NCBI GenBank assembly: GCA_964457365.1
Contig: CAYWFP010000012.1
Coordinates: 1 to 59,075, forward strand
Source: CAYWFP01 sp964457365
GTDB lineage: Bacteria > Planctomycetota > SZUA-567
Direction: 5' to 3'
DNA length: 59,075 nt
The first letter of the stretch is position 1. The number at the start of each line of letters is the position of its first letter. The notes under the pieces are model-generated. The model searched no databases. It was not told the DNA's origin and worked only from the letters and a program-made list of their open reading frames with translations. Below are positions 1 through 9,424 of this stretch, in pieces. The translations under genes were made by a program, and so were the position numbers.

Positions 1-636
1 GAACGAAGCGGCTTCGCCGCGTAGGCAGGCGGGCGTCTTCCGTCTTTTGCCATGGCTTCCGGTTCTTGTGCGTCTCCCGCGTCCTGCGCATTTCCCCGCA
101 TAACGCATTTGACCTTACCCTCCATGCAGCCCGGTCGTCGTGGCCGGGGCCGCATCTCCCCGCATGGAGGATGCACGATGAATCGTACGCAAAAGCAATC
201 TGCGGCCACGAAGGCAGCACCGCGAGAGGCGGCGTCGCGGGAAACACAGCCGCTGGAGCCGGTTCGCGAGAAGAGCCGCGTCCGCCCGGTACGCTTGCGG
301 CGAGGCCCGCGTGTGCCGGCACACGAACGCGCAATCCGCTTGCGATCGATTCGACTTCAGACGGATCGGCCGCGCTGGCGTATTGGCCCGCGACGGCCTT
401 CAATGCTTTTCGCTTGGCCCCGCATATTTGGTCACGCCCCTCAAGGCGCCGAACATCGCCGTCCGCCCCGCGGCAACCACAAGATGCCGCAATGAATCCC
501 GGTCGCGCTCCGTTCAATACGCTTTTCCCCATCGGCTCCGCGACGGGAAAAACTATAGCTATTTGGAGCAACGCTACCTTGACTCCTCTTGGCCCTTGAG
601 CGGATCGTTGAAAAGAAACGCGTCCCCGGAAGCCAC
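1..636. other. Left-end region without a convincing gene
   Basis: Several overlapping open frames cross this stretch on both strands, but none has a recognisable domain and their Arg/Pro-rich translations look like chance products of GC-rich DNA. One short frame (178-495) has a good ribosome binding site and is listed separately. A small hairpin-forming stretch (gcggcttcgccgc) lies near the left edge. The stretch may be the 3' remnant of a gene outside the window or ordinary intergenic DNA. Confidence 0.5.
178..495 (+). CDS. Possible small basic protein, unrecognised
   Basis: An ATG at 178 follows GGAGG at 166-170 with a 7-base spacer, a good Shine-Dalgarno arrangement. It opens a 105-residue frame that is strongly basic (many Arg in residues 30-75), with no signal peptide, membrane segment or domain that I recognise. 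Two other frames are also open across part of the same interval, which weakens the coding case. I report it only because of the ribosome binding site. It could equally be a decayed gene or noise. Confidence 0.2.
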   Translation: MNRTQKQSAATKAAPREAASRETQPLEPVREKSRVRPVRLRRGPRVPAHERAIRLRSIRLQTDRPRWRIGPRRPSMLFAWPRIFGHAPQGAEHRRPPRGNHKMPQ

Positions 637-664
637 TTGCATGGCTGCCATAAAGCCATATAAT
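637..664 (+). promoter_or_regulatory. Sigma70-type promoter of the SGNH/GT operon
   Basis: TTGCAT (637-642) and a perfect TATAAT (659-664) are separated by 16 bases. The expected start of transcription, near 671, is only a few bases before the first ATG of the next gene at 676. Either that gene is nearly leaderless, or its true start is the in-frame ATG at 700 or 721. Confidence 0.6.
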
Positions 665-675
665 TAGTTTTTCCA

Positions 676-2049
676 ATGTTGACGAAAAACCGGATCACGA
701 TGAATCGCCCCGAATCCACGATGGATATTCCCGGCACGGAAACGGCTGCACGCACTGGCCGCCGATCCGTTTCATGGCTCGCACGACTCATTCTCGTCGT
801 ATGCAGCCTTCTTCTCAGTCTGGGTATGGCTGAGATCGCACTTCGGGTCCTGCGCCCGGATCTGGCGACATTGGTCAATCACTATCAGGTGCGCGACCGC
901 AACCGAATATACACAAATCCGACGAATCGTATCCGCAAGCGGCGCCACCTGGCCCATCGCGATCTGATCTATTTCTTGATTCATAACAGCAAGGCTCTGC
1001 GGCAACACCGGGAATTCGCCGAAGCCAAGCCCGCAGGTACGCTACGCGTCGTCGCCTTTGGCGATTCCAATGGCGAAAATCGACGCGTACCGGTGCAATA
1101 CAGCTACACCGAGGTTCTCGACTATCTGCTGAATGCAGCGGAATGCCGCGCCGAGGTACTCAATTTTGCTATTGAAGGATACAGTACCAACCAGAGTTAC
1201 CTGCGCTATATGGACGAAGGACGGGACGTCTCGCCCGACATCGTCGTCTATACGCATTGCAGTAACGATATCGGCGAGTCACTTGCTGACGGGCTGCTGA
1301 CGGTCGACGAAACCGGTCAAGTTCATTATGCCCCTCCGCCGAAGCGTTCGCCGCTTCATATACGTATCGTGCGCCAGTTCTACTTGACGTACTTTGTCCT
1401 GAAGCGTTTGAGTGGCCTCGGATGGACTCGTGAAGACGCGCTTGGCGATGCTTGGGACACCGGCATCAGTCACGACGACCTGCCCTTGCTGGAGAGGAAA
1501 TACAGCGTCGGTGTCGCCGAATCGGAAGGCCACCCAAAAGACGGAACGACCGCGCGAGCGGTCCGGCTCTTTACAACGGTCCTACGCGATTGGCGGGATC
1601 AAGTCGAGGCTGACGACGGCCAATTCTGTGTACTGCTGCTCGCAACGAACGGCGCTGGGCACAATCGTGTTGTCGCGACGCTGCTCGATCGCTTGGAAAT
1701 CGAGACGATTGATCTGTGCCCGCCTGTGCAACGATTCGGTCAGGGAATCCCGACGAATTTCCGCCCCCAAGGCGACGGACACTGGAACGAGGAGGGCAAC
1801 AAGATTGCCGCTTATGTTCTGTATCGCCGACTCGCCGAGTCACTCGATCTTCCACACGACGAGGCGTTTGTGCGCAATGCCTTGGGCCGGTATTATCGTT
1901 CGTTCTCTCCACGCCTGGTCACGGACACCCTTTTGGGCCCGGCACGGCCGTCCGCCGATGAACAAAAGGCCATTCATCAACGCTACCTTTCTCTTGAACA
2001 GAAATTCGATCTGACCGACACCGGTTGGGAGAAACATCGCTACAAATAG
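676..2049 (+). CDS. Membrane-anchored SGNH/GDSL-family hydrolase
   Basis: This is a predicted esterase or acetyl-hydrolase with a single N-terminal membrane anchor, so its catalytic domain should face the periplasm or cell surface. The anchor lies at about residues 34-54 (LARLILVVCSLLLSLGMAEI). SGNH blocks follow in order: FGDSNGE near 130 with the nucleophilic Ser, a glycine block (NFAIEGYSTNQ) near 162, the SND block near 195, and GDGHWNEEGN near 370 carrying the catalytic His. Family members often deacylate polysaccharides or lipids; the substrate here is unknown. The GT2 and GT-C genes downstream are almost contiguous, so a role in surface glycan modification is inferred. The start is uncertain: 676 is nearly leaderless given the promoter at 637-664, and ATGs at 700 and 721 are in frame. 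Confidence 0.8.
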   Translation: MLTKNRITMNRPESTMDIPGTETAARTGRRSVSWLARLILVVCSLLLSLGMAEIALRVLRPDLATLVNHYQVRDRNRIYTNPTNRIRKRRHLAHRDLIYFLIHNSKALRQHREFAEAKPAGTLRVVAFGDSNGENRRVPVQYSYTEVLDYLLNAAECRAEVLNFAIEGYSTNQSYLRYMDEGRDVSPDIVVYTHCSNDIGESLADGLLTVDETGQVHYAPPPKRSPLHIRIVRQFYLTYFVLKRLSGLGWTREDALGDAWDTGISHDDLPLLERKYSVGVAESEGHPKDGTTARAVRLFTTVLRDWRDQVEADDGQFCVLLLATNGAGHNRVVATLLDRLEIETIDLCPPVQRFGQGIPTNFRPQGDGHWNEEGNKIAAYVLYRRLAESLDLPHDEAFVRNALGRYYRSFSPRLVTDTLLGPARPSADEQKAIHQRYLSLEQKFDLTDTGWEKHRYK

Positions 2050-2060
2050 GAGTTCCCTTG
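2048..2060 (+). promoter_or_regulatory. Ribosome binding site deciding a TTG start
   Basis: AGGAG at 2048-2052 lies 5 bases before an in-frame TTG (2058-2060). The only upstream ATG in this frame (2025) lies inside the preceding gene without a comparable site. The TTG is therefore the better start for the GT2 gene. Confidence 0.6.
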
Positions 2061-3227
2061 GTCGACCCCGATAATGTCGAAGTTTCGGTCGTCATGCCCT
2101 GCCTCAACGAAGCAGATACGCTCGCGATCTGCATCAATAAGGCGCGAGACGCGATGCGCGAGAGCGACATCGCCGGCGAGATCATCGTTGCCGACAACGG
2201 CAGTACCGACGGCTCACAGCAAATCGCGGAAAAGTTGGGCGCACGCGTTGTTGCGGTCGAAGCCAAGGGATACGGCAACGCGTTGATGGGCGGAATCGCC
2301 GCCGCCCGCGGCAATTACATTATCATGGGCGATGCCGACGACAGCTACGATTTTCTGGAAATCTCCAAATTCGTGGACCGATTGCGCGACGGATTTGATC
2401 TGGCGCAAGGATGCCGATTGCCGTGGGGCGGCGGAACGGTCAAGCCCGGCGCGATGCCGTTTTTGCACCGCTGGTGGGGCAATCCAATGTTCACGCTGAT
2501 GGTGCGATCTCTCTTCGGCGCACCGATCAACGATGTCTATTGCGGTCTGCGCGGCTTTAGCAGGGAGTGGTACGAGCATCTCGAACAACGCTGTACCGGC
2601 ATGGAATTCGCTATCGAAAACATCATCAAGAGCACGCTCTTCGGCGCGAAGATTGCCGAGGTGCCGATCACGCTACATCCCGACGGACGCAAGGCGCACG
2701 CACCGCACTTGAAGACTTTCCGCGATGGCTGGCGAACGTTGCGTTTCATCCTCATGTACAGCCCGCGCTGCCTCTTCCTGTTGCCGGGACTGGTGCTTAT
2801 TCTCCTGGGCATGATCGGTTACGCACTCGCCTTGCCTAGCGTGCGCGTCTTCGGTGCGACGCTTGACGCTCACACCCTGCTTTGCGCAAGCCTGGCGCTG
2901 CTGATGGGGTATCAAGCGGTTCAGTTCGCCGTAATGAGCAAAGTTTTCGGCATCGAGGAGAAGTTAATGCCGCCCGATTCGAGACTGGTCGCATTCTTTC
3001 GGCATGCTACGCTGGAGCGGGGATTGATGTTCAGCGCGGCCATTTTTCTCTTCGGCCTTGTTCTACTCGTCCTGGCCGTTCGGCAATGGGCCGCGGTCGA
3101 TTACGGCAATCTGGACTACGCCCGCACGATGCGCCTGGTGGTTCCAGGCGTAACGCTCTGCGCTTTGGGTTTCCAGAACGCCTTGGGCGGCTTCTTCGTC
3201 AGCCTCTTGAGTATGGGCCGCAAGTGA
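2058..3227 (+). CDS. Family 2 glycosyltransferase, membrane-anchored
   Basis: This GT-A fold glycosyltransferase resembles the DPM/polyprenyl-phosphate sugar transferase branch of GT2. The N-terminal catalytic domain opens with VSVVMPCLNEAD, followed by EIIVADNGSTDGS and the metal-binding GDADDSYD near residue 100. The conserved D-x-x-C-G-L-R-G-F element lies near 160. Three or four hydrophobic segments fill the C-terminal 160 residues, so it probably charges a lipid carrier at the inner membrane. A TTG start at 2058 is preferred on ribosome-binding-site grounds, giving 389 residues; an ATG at 2025 would overlap the upstream gene. Its last codons overlap the GTG of the next gene (GTGA), which indicates translational coupling. 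The sugar and acceptor cannot be read from sequence. Confidence 0.85.
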   Translation: MVDPDNVEVSVVMPCLNEADTLAICINKARDAMRESDIAGEIIVADNGSTDGSQQIAEKLGARVVAVEAKGYGNALMGGIAAARGNYIIMGDADDSYDFLEISKFVDRLRDGFDLAQGCRLPWGGGTVKPGAMPFLHRWWGNPMFTLMVRSLFGAPINDVYCGLRGFSREWYEHLEQRCTGMEFAIENIIKSTLFGAKIAEVPITLHPDGRKAHAPHLKTFRDGWRTLRFILMYSPRCLFLLPGLVLILLGMIGYALALPSVRVFGATLDAHTLLCASLALLMGYQAVQFAVMSKVFGIEEKLMPPDSRLVAFFRHATLERGLMFSAAIFLFGLVLLVLAVRQWAAVDYGNLDYARTMRLVVPGVTLCALGFQNALGGFFVSLLSMGRK

Positions 3228-4639
3228 CGCTTTCCGGCACGCACCTGCAGGCACTCAACCGCTCGACGCCGCTCTTCATGTGGGCGCTGCTCATCATCCT
3301 CTCACTGGTGCTTTTCGATTTGCTCCGGTGCCCGGTGCAACCCGACAAAGCCGACTCGATCAATTACTTCACCGCAGCTTATACTTTCCGCCGTTCCGGT
3401 ATCTTCGAACTCGATCCGATGCGCGCTCCTGGCTATCAGCTTTTCAACGCATTTCTGGCCAAGTTTATCTCGCACCCCGATGAGGACTTTAAACTGGCGA
3501 AACGTTCAGTCAACTTGATTACGGTTCTGTACCTGCAGGCCATCTTCCTGCTCGCGCTCGCCGTACGTCATAAATACGGCAATCTACCCGCGTTAATAAG
3601 CCTTTTGCCGTTCACGCTTGACCATTGGAACCATCTTATTCTCCGCTCCGCCCTCAGCGAGGGTCTGGCGCGCGTCCTGGTCGTGTACTGGCTCACCGGC
3701 GTGGCGCTGGCATTCGGCAATCCTTCACGCAAGAGCGGGTGGCTCGTATTTGCCGCGAGCGCGGGCGTGGCCGTGACGGTTCGCGAAAATCTGCTCCCGC
3801 TGGTGATGATAACCGGCGTCGTGCTGGCGATTCAGCTTCTTAGGCACCGACGTATCAGGCTGTTTCTTCTTGGCCTCGCGCTACTGAGTATTCCACTGGG
3901 GGGCTGGCTGGCCTATAATGCCGCAGTTAACGGCGTATACGGCTTCTCCGCTCGAGGCAACATCCACCTCGCCGGGCGTACGATCCCGCTCGCTCGTCCC
4001 GACCGTATCGAAGACTGGGGCAAGCACCCCAAGGCGATGCGCCTGCTCTTCACCACCGTGCGCAAAGCGCACGCAAACCACACCCCCGACCCGGATTACG
4101 TTCATGCGGGATTGACGGCCGTTCCCTTGCACAAAGGCGCGGTACGTAATTCACTCCATGGATTCCTGGGCGAACGGGGAAAGCCCGCCTCAACGGGAAC
4201 AATCGCGACGCTCGCGGGCGAAGCGAGCCGGCTGGCGTTCTGGTCGAATCCGTGGGACAATATGAAATTAACTCTGACTATCTTCGCAGAAAACCTTACA
4301 GCGCCGTTTTTCGTAAGTCTGGAAGGAGAAGGCCGCGAACCGATTGTCTACATCAGCAATGCGCTTATGCTGCTGGCACTGACGACATGGCTCATGCATT
4401 TGATTCGACGCCAGGTGAAATGGGATACGACAATGCTGCTGGCAAGCGGAATCGGATTTTTTTTACTCTATCAACTCGCCTGCGCAGCGGCCTCACCCTA
4501 TATGCCGCGTTATGTCGCCTACTTCAATTTCGCTCCCACCGTGATCGCGATTCTCTACTTAGCCAGGTTGTTCGAGACCAATACGGAGATTCCTTCCTCC
4601 CAGGAAACACGCATCAAATCACAGGGTCACCAGGGATAA
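3224..4639 (+). CDS. Polytopic membrane protein, GT-C glycosyltransferase-like
   Basis: This is a 471-residue multispanning protein with a hydrophobic segment near residues 15-35 and about nine more downstream. An early DKAD motif after the first membrane segment, followed by FELDPMRAPGYQLF, resembles the first-loop acidic motif and the R-x-P-G-Y element of ArnT/PMT-type GT-C enzymes that use lipid-linked sugars. The GTG start at 3224 overlaps the stop of the GT2 gene by four bases; the frame continues upstream only as a shadow of that gene. With the GT2 next door making a lipid-linked sugar, this protein could transfer it across the membrane. The 3' end overlaps the convergent histidine kinase gene by 13 bases. 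Assignment rests on topology and two motifs. Confidence 0.65.
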   Translation: MTLSGTHLQALNRSTPLFMWALLIILSLVLFDLLRCPVQPDKADSINYFTAAYTFRRSGIFELDPMRAPGYQLFNAFLAKFISHPDEDFKLAKRSVNLITVLYLQAIFLLALAVRHKYGNLPALISLLPFTLDHWNHLILRSALSEGLARVLVVYWLTGVALAFGNPSRKSGWLVFAASAGVAVTVRENLLPLVMITGVVLAIQLLRHRRIRLFLLGLALLSIPLGGWLAYNAAVNGVYGFSARGNIHLAGRTIPLARPDRIEDWGKHPKAMRLLFTTVRKAHANHTPDPDYVHAGLTAVPLHKGAVRNSLHGFLGERGKPASTGTIATLAGEASRLAFWSNPWDNMKLTLTIFAENLTAPFFVSLEGEGREPIVYISNALMLLALTTWLMHLIRRQVKWDTTMLLASGIGFFLLYQLACAAASPYMPRYVAYFNFAPTVIAILYLARLFETNTEIPSSQETRIKSQGHQG

Positions 4640-7600
4640 CGATCGAGCGCCAACTTTAACTTTTCGAATTCGGTTTCGAGTTCCCCGGCCTTGTCGCGGC
4701 ATAACCCGTCTTCGCCACGGTCGGCCGCCTGTTCGATCTCCAGCGCGAGCCGTCCCAATTCCACGCCGCCAACATTAGCCGCCGCGCCCTTGATCTGATG
4801 CGCCTTGCGCCGCGCCTCGTCCAGATTATCCGCCGCCAAAGAACGCATCAGTTCATCAATCCGATTGGGAAGGTCGGTGGCGAAGGCTTCGATTACTTTG
4901 CGGATAATCGTGATATCGCCGCCGGTGACACTGAGCAACTGTGAAGCATCCAGTGCGGCGGCCAGTTCATCTTCGGTCGGCCCGACCGGTGGCTCGGGCG
5001 CCGGAAGCGACTCGGTCTCGGAAATTGTACCCGAAGATACGTCCTCGTCCCGAGCCGGAATGGCTGCTGGCATATCTTCAGTCGTCTCGGCGTGCTCAGG
5101 GATAGACGTCTCTTGCGTAAACGCCGGTATCGGCTCGACCGGAATAGTTGAGTTGATAGCCTTTGAGAAAGCTGCGACCTCCGTATCGGTTGTCTCAGGA
5201 ATCGCCGTGCGTTCGCTTATAATCTGACGCGAAAGATGCATAATGCGATCCAGTTCTTCCTGGACGACATCGGAGTCTAGGGGGCAAGTTATAACCGCGT
5301 CGGGATTGAACCTGCTTAAACTCGCGTTCTCCCGTTCCGTCCCGGCGACAAGTACCCACCGCATGCTTGCGCATCGAGGAAACCGACTCAGCGCCCGAAG
5401 AACTACGGACGCGGCCATTTCAGGTTTCTCTACATCAATGACAAGCAGATCGGGCCGAAAGCCCCCCATGACAAGGCACACCTCGAGCCCATGATCGGCG
5501 ACACGAATCTTTGCGCCAGGCAGTATGGCACGGATCGCCCGGTCAAAGACATCTACATTCTCTTCATCCCCCAAAGCGAGCATCACCTTCTTCACGGCAA
5601 CGCTCTCCACCTCGGCCGTATCCGCACAATAGCGATACAACGTTTCACGAACCGCGGCTCGGCTTACGGGTTTCGTGAGATAATGGTCCATTCCGGCGGC
5701 CAAGCAACGCTCTTGGTCCCCTTCCATTGCGTGCGCGGTCATGGCAACGATCGGAACCCGCTTGCCCCCTTCTTCGTTTTCCCGTACGCGACGAGTAGCT
5801 TCATAGCCGTCCATCTTCGGCATCTGGCAGTCCATGAAGACGATATCGTAATCGTTCAGCCCCATCATCTCCACGGCTTGTCGCCCATCGCTGGCGATGT
5901 CGACGGCACAACCGAAATTGTCGAGTAGCGCAGATGCGACTTTCTGGTTAACCGGATTGTCCTCGACCAGTAGGATTCGCGCATGAAACCGTGTAAGTGC
6001 GGTGGCCGCATCGTCCTGAGCGACGACACGTGTAAAGATTGTCGCCGCGTCCTGCCCCACCTTGTATGCCGACCATATCTTCTGAAGAGTTTGCAAGAAC
6101 TGCGAGATGCGCACTGGCTTGGTGATGCTCGCGAGGATACCCGCATCAATGAGCCGATGGGGTTCAAGATGCCGTCCCGCGGAAGACAATAGAACCATCG
6201 CGGGGCGCGGGATATCACCACTTTCCGTGATCGCCTGCGCCAATGCTTCACCGTCCATCGACGGCATTTGGTAATCAAGCGCCACGATATCGTAAGGGGC
6301 GCCTTTCTTCGCCGCTTTGCGCAACAGACGCAGCGCGTTTTCGGGGGTCTCGGCCTCGTCGTTGTCGATGCGGCAACTCGTCAACTGCTCGGTAAGCACA
6401 TGCCGGTTAATGGAGCTGTCGTCCACGACCAGCACACGCACGTCGGAAAGACTTGCCGGCGCTGGCGACGATTCATCCGGTTCCGCCAGGGGCAGCGTCA
6501 CGGTAAAGAAAAAAGTCGAACCGATATCCACTTCGCTCTCGAATCCGATCGTCCCGCCCATCATCTGGATCAATTGCTGGCTGATGGCAAGGCCGAGACC
6601 GGTCCCTTCGAAACGCCGAAGCGTCGACGAATCTCCCTGCGTAAACTTTTCGAAAATTTGTTGCTGAAGGTTCACCGGTACGCCGATGCCGGTGTCCTCC
6701 ACCCTTGCGTGGATCGTTGCCTCCGTTTCCGTCCGCCCTTGGGCGATCACGTCGACGAGGACATAGCCCTCATGGGTGAATTTGACAGCGTTACTGATCA
6801 GATTAATCATTACTTGGCGCACGCGAGTGCCGTCAGCGACGAAGAATCTGGGCATGCTCGGTGCATAGCGGACAACCAGTTCAAGGCCTTTTTCCGCGGC
6901 AGTCATCGCCAGCAGTTGCGCCACCTCCTCTACTAACGCCTGCAAATCGATCGGCGCAGGCATCAGCGCCATTTTCCCCGACTCGATCTTGCTGAAATCG
7001 AGAACGTCATTGATCACCGCCAGGAGCGCCCGTGCAGACTGAAGGATTACGCGAGCGTAATCGCGTTGCTCGTCGCCCAGATCCGATTCGATCAATAGCT
7101 CCGCCATGCCGACAACACCATTCATAGGCGTGCGTATCTCGTGTGACATATTCGCGAGGAACTCGCTCTTTGCGCGATTGGCCACCTCCGCTTCGCCAGC
7201 AAGACGTTCGGCCCGAATACGCAACTCTTCAGATTTTTCCAGCGTTTTCCTGAGTTCTTCGGCAGCAGCCTCTGCAGTCTGCTTGGCCGCGGCTAGTTCG
7301 GTTTCCGCATTTCGGCGATCAGAGATATCACGCGCGACACTCAGCACCCAGGTTTCTTCCGGCCCGTCGACTAAACAAGCACAGATCTCGGTGGGGATCT
7401 CCCTTCCGTCTCCGGCCATGTGAATCGTTTCGAAGAAAAGTCCCCGATTCTCCTTCAATACCTTGATGCCGTGATCGAAATTGTGTTCTTGTTTCGGCTT
7501 GTCGATTTCCCGCACGTTCATATTCAAGAGGCGTTCACGCGGATAGCCAAGACGCTCACAAGCGACGTCATTGACATCAAAGAAGTTGCCCTCCATATCA

Positions 7601-9339
7601 TGAACGAATATCGCATCACCGATACTTTCAAAGAGAACGCGATACTTCTCTTCCGAGTCCCGTAGCGCCTGCTGCGCCTCACGCCATTCGTTGACATCGC
7701 GCGCAACGGCGATCACCATTTCCCGATTCGGCAGTTTGACCGGTCGCAGGGTGATCTGAACGGGCACCTCGCTCCCGTCCCGCCGCTGATGCACTGTCTC
7801 GATCATGCCCGTTTCGATTTCGCCGGAAAGTACCTTATCGAAATAGTCTTCCAAGGTTTCCCGCGAATACTCCGGCTTGATTGTTTCCGGACCGATCGCC
7901 AGCAGTGCCTCCCGTTCGTAACCGAGGCTCTGGCAGGCGGCATCGTTTACGTCGACGAACAGCATGGACTTGCGGTCAATGAGGAACATCGCATCGGCGC
8001 TGGCGTTGATCGCATGCCGGAAAAGCTGCAATTGGGTCTCGTGTTCCTTGCGTTCGGAAATGTCGACGAAGACACCGATCAAACCGGCCAATTCACCGCC
8101 GGCGTCCGTGAATGTCGCCTTGCTGAAAAGGACTTCGCGATCCTCGCCGGCGGCATTTCGGACGCACCACTCGTAATTTTGTTGTCCGGGGTTGGCCAAC
8201 AGATCCATGTCTTTTTCGTGGTAGATCTTGGCGTTTTCAGACGCGGATACTTCATAGACCGTCTTGCCGCGAATCTCTTCGGCACTGCGCCCGATAAACT
8301 CCTCGAACGCCCGGTTACACCCAAGGTAACGGCCATCGGCATCTTTATAGAAGACGGGACTGGGGATTGAATCGAGCAGCGCATCGAGAAATTCGATCTG
8401 GTTCATAATAGCGGCTTGGGTCTGTTGGCGCTCGGTGATATCCTTGAAATTCTGCACAACGCCGACGAGCTCACCTTCCGGACCGCGCAATGGGGTCGCC
8501 GTCATGATGCAATGAACCGCTGTTCCGTCAGCACCTCTGAGAACAACATCCTCCTCGATACGCTCTTCCCCGGCCTGAATACGCTTGAGCACGCAACGCT
8601 CAGTGTCGCAGAATTCGTATTGCCCCATTTCATGACATTGTTTACCGCTGCCCGTGCTTCCACAGAGACGGTCGAATGCATCATTCGTTCGAATGACATT
8701 GAAATCCACGTCAATGACGCGCATCCCATCGCCGGTGGTGCGGAATACCTGGTCGAGAGCGGCATAGGCTTGTTGGACCTTCTCCTCCTCCGCGGCGAGC
8801 TGCGCGGTCTGTTCTTCCAGCTTACGATTGGCATCCGCCAAGCCTTCGATACGGCCCTGTTGCGTCTCGGATGGCAGCAGCAGAAGATACGCCAAGCAGG
8901 CAAGTCCAGCGGCGAACCCCAAAGCGAAAATCAGTTCGATATAATAGTGCCAGCTTCGGCGCCAGCCATCCGCAGGCGCGAGCGAAAGCTGCAATTCGCC
9001 CTGCGCGGTTTTGATGGCTTCCCGCACCGGCGGATCCGAAAGAACGGATTTGCTCTGGCGAAGAATCCGGCGTTGTCCGGACATGGGGTCGACCAGATCG
9101 AGTCGGTAATCGTAACCGCTTTCAGTAAGATGCGTAAGACCCGTAGCGCGTGGAGCAATGTCCTCGCCGCGTTCTACATGAGCCTGCAGATTGATCAGAG
9201 TGGCCTCGGCAATACGAGCGACATGTTCACGCCGTTCAACCTGATGCCGAGCCCCGAGCCAATGGACCAACGCAACGCCAGCGCCGCTGACCAAAGCGAA
9301 GACGACGATCGACGCCAGGAAGGATCGCCATTTCACCAT
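4627..9339 (-). CDS. Hybrid sensor histidine kinase: 4 PAS, HisKA, HATPase, 3 REC-like, HPt
   Basis: This large membrane-bound phosphorelay kinase (1570 residues) has TM helices near 7-27 and 131-155 flanking a roughly 100-residue external sensor. A coiled coil and four PAS domains follow (about 195-310, 315-435, 440-555, 560-680). HisKA carries the phosphoacceptor His near 731 (NMSHEIRTPMNG) and is followed by a HATPase with DTGIGV and GTGLGLA boxes. REC1 and REC2 keep their Asp (ALDYQMP, FMDCQMP) and Lys (ITKP, LTKP). A third receiver-like domain keeps VIDVEKP but has Cys where the Lys should be. A C-terminal HPt has the His in KAHQIKGAA near 1511. PAS1 contains a C-x8-C-x4-C cluster. The start at 9339 is chosen because AGGAG lies 9 bases upstream; an ATG at 9357 lacks a site. 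No output regulator is adjacent. Confidence 0.93.
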   Translation of the reverse strand: MVKWRSFLASIVVFALVSGAGVALVHWLGARHQVERREHVARIAEATLINLQAHVERGEDIAPRATGLTHLTESGYDYRLDLVDPMSGQRRILRQSKSVLSDPPVREAIKTAQGELQLSLAPADGWRRSWHYYIELIFALGFAAGLACLAYLLLLPSETQQGRIEGLADANRKLEEQTAQLAAEEEKVQQAYAALDQVFRTTGDGMRVIDVDFNVIRTNDAFDRLCGSTGSGKQCHEMGQYEFCDTERCVLKRIQAGEERIEEDVVLRGADGTAVHCIMTATPLRGPEGELVGVVQNFKDITERQQTQAAIMNQIEFLDALLDSIPSPVFYKDADGRYLGCNRAFEEFIGRSAEEIRGKTVYEVSASENAKIYHEKDMDLLANPGQQNYEWCVRNAAGEDREVLFSKATFTDAGGELAGLIGVFVDISERKEHETQLQLFRHAINASADAMFLIDRKSMLFVDVNDAACQSLGYEREALLAIGPETIKPEYSRETLEDYFDKVLSGEIETGMIETVHQRRDGSEVPVQITLRPVKLPNREMVIAVARDVNEWREAQQALRDSEEKYRVLFESIGDAIFVHDMEGNFFDVNDVACERLGYPRERLLNMNVREIDKPKQEHNFDHGIKVLKENRGLFFETIHMAGDGREIPTEICACLVDGPEETWVLSVARDISDRRNAETELAAAKQTAEAAAEELRKTLEKSEELRIRAERLAGEAEVANRAKSEFLANMSHEIRTPMNGVVGMAELLIESDLGDEQRDYARVILQSARALLAVINDVLDFSKIESGKMALMPAPIDLQALVEEVAQLLAMTAAEKGLELVVRYAPSMPRFFVADGTRVRQVMINLISNAVKFTHEGYVLVDVIAQGRTETEATIHARVEDTGIGVPVNLQQQIFEKFTQGDSSTLRRFEGTGLGLAISQQLIQMMGGTIGFESEVDIGSTFFFTVTLPLAEPDESSPAPASLSDVRVLVVDDSSINRHVLTEQLTSCRIDNDEAETPENALRLLRKAAKKGAPYDIVALDYQMPSMDGEALAQAITESGDIPRPAMVLLSSAGRHLEPHRLIDAGILASITKPVRISQFLQTLQKIWSAYKVGQDAATIFTRVVAQDDAATALTRFHARILLVEDNPVNQKVASALLDNFGCAVDIASDGRQAVEMMGLNDYDIVFMDCQMPKMDGYEATRRVRENEEGGKRVPIVAMTAHAMEGDQERCLAAGMDHYLTKPVSRAAVRETLYRYCADTAEVESVAVKKVMLALGDEENVDVFDRAIRAILPGAKIRVADHGLEVCLVMGGFRPDLLVIDVEKPEMAASVVLRALSRFPRCASMRWVLVAGTERENASLSRFNPDAVITCPLDSDVVQEELDRIMHLSRQIISERTAIPETTDTEVAAFSKAINSTIPVEPIPAFTQETSIPEHAETTEDMPAAIPARDEDVSSGTISETESLPAPEPPVGPTEDELAAALDASQLLSVTGGDITIIRKVIEAFATDLPNRIDELMRSLAADNLDEARRKAHQIKGAAANVGGVELGRLALEIEQAADRGEDGLCRDKAGELETEFEKLKLALDRYPW

Positions 9340-9424
9340 GACCGGCAACTCCTGCATATAACCCCAGACCCTGGGTAACGCGAGATCGTATCCGGAAAAC
9401 CGGCTCCGCGCAAGTACGGCAAAA

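Noticed and set aside
2882..3223. Upstream extension of the GT-C-like frame
   Set aside because: These codons overlap the GT2 gene in another frame and read as Arg/Gly-rich nonsense; the GTG at 3224 is the better start.
8416..9378. 320-codon plus-strand frame opposite the histidine kinase N terminus
   Set aside because: It is a shadow of a gene with clear TM and PAS domains.
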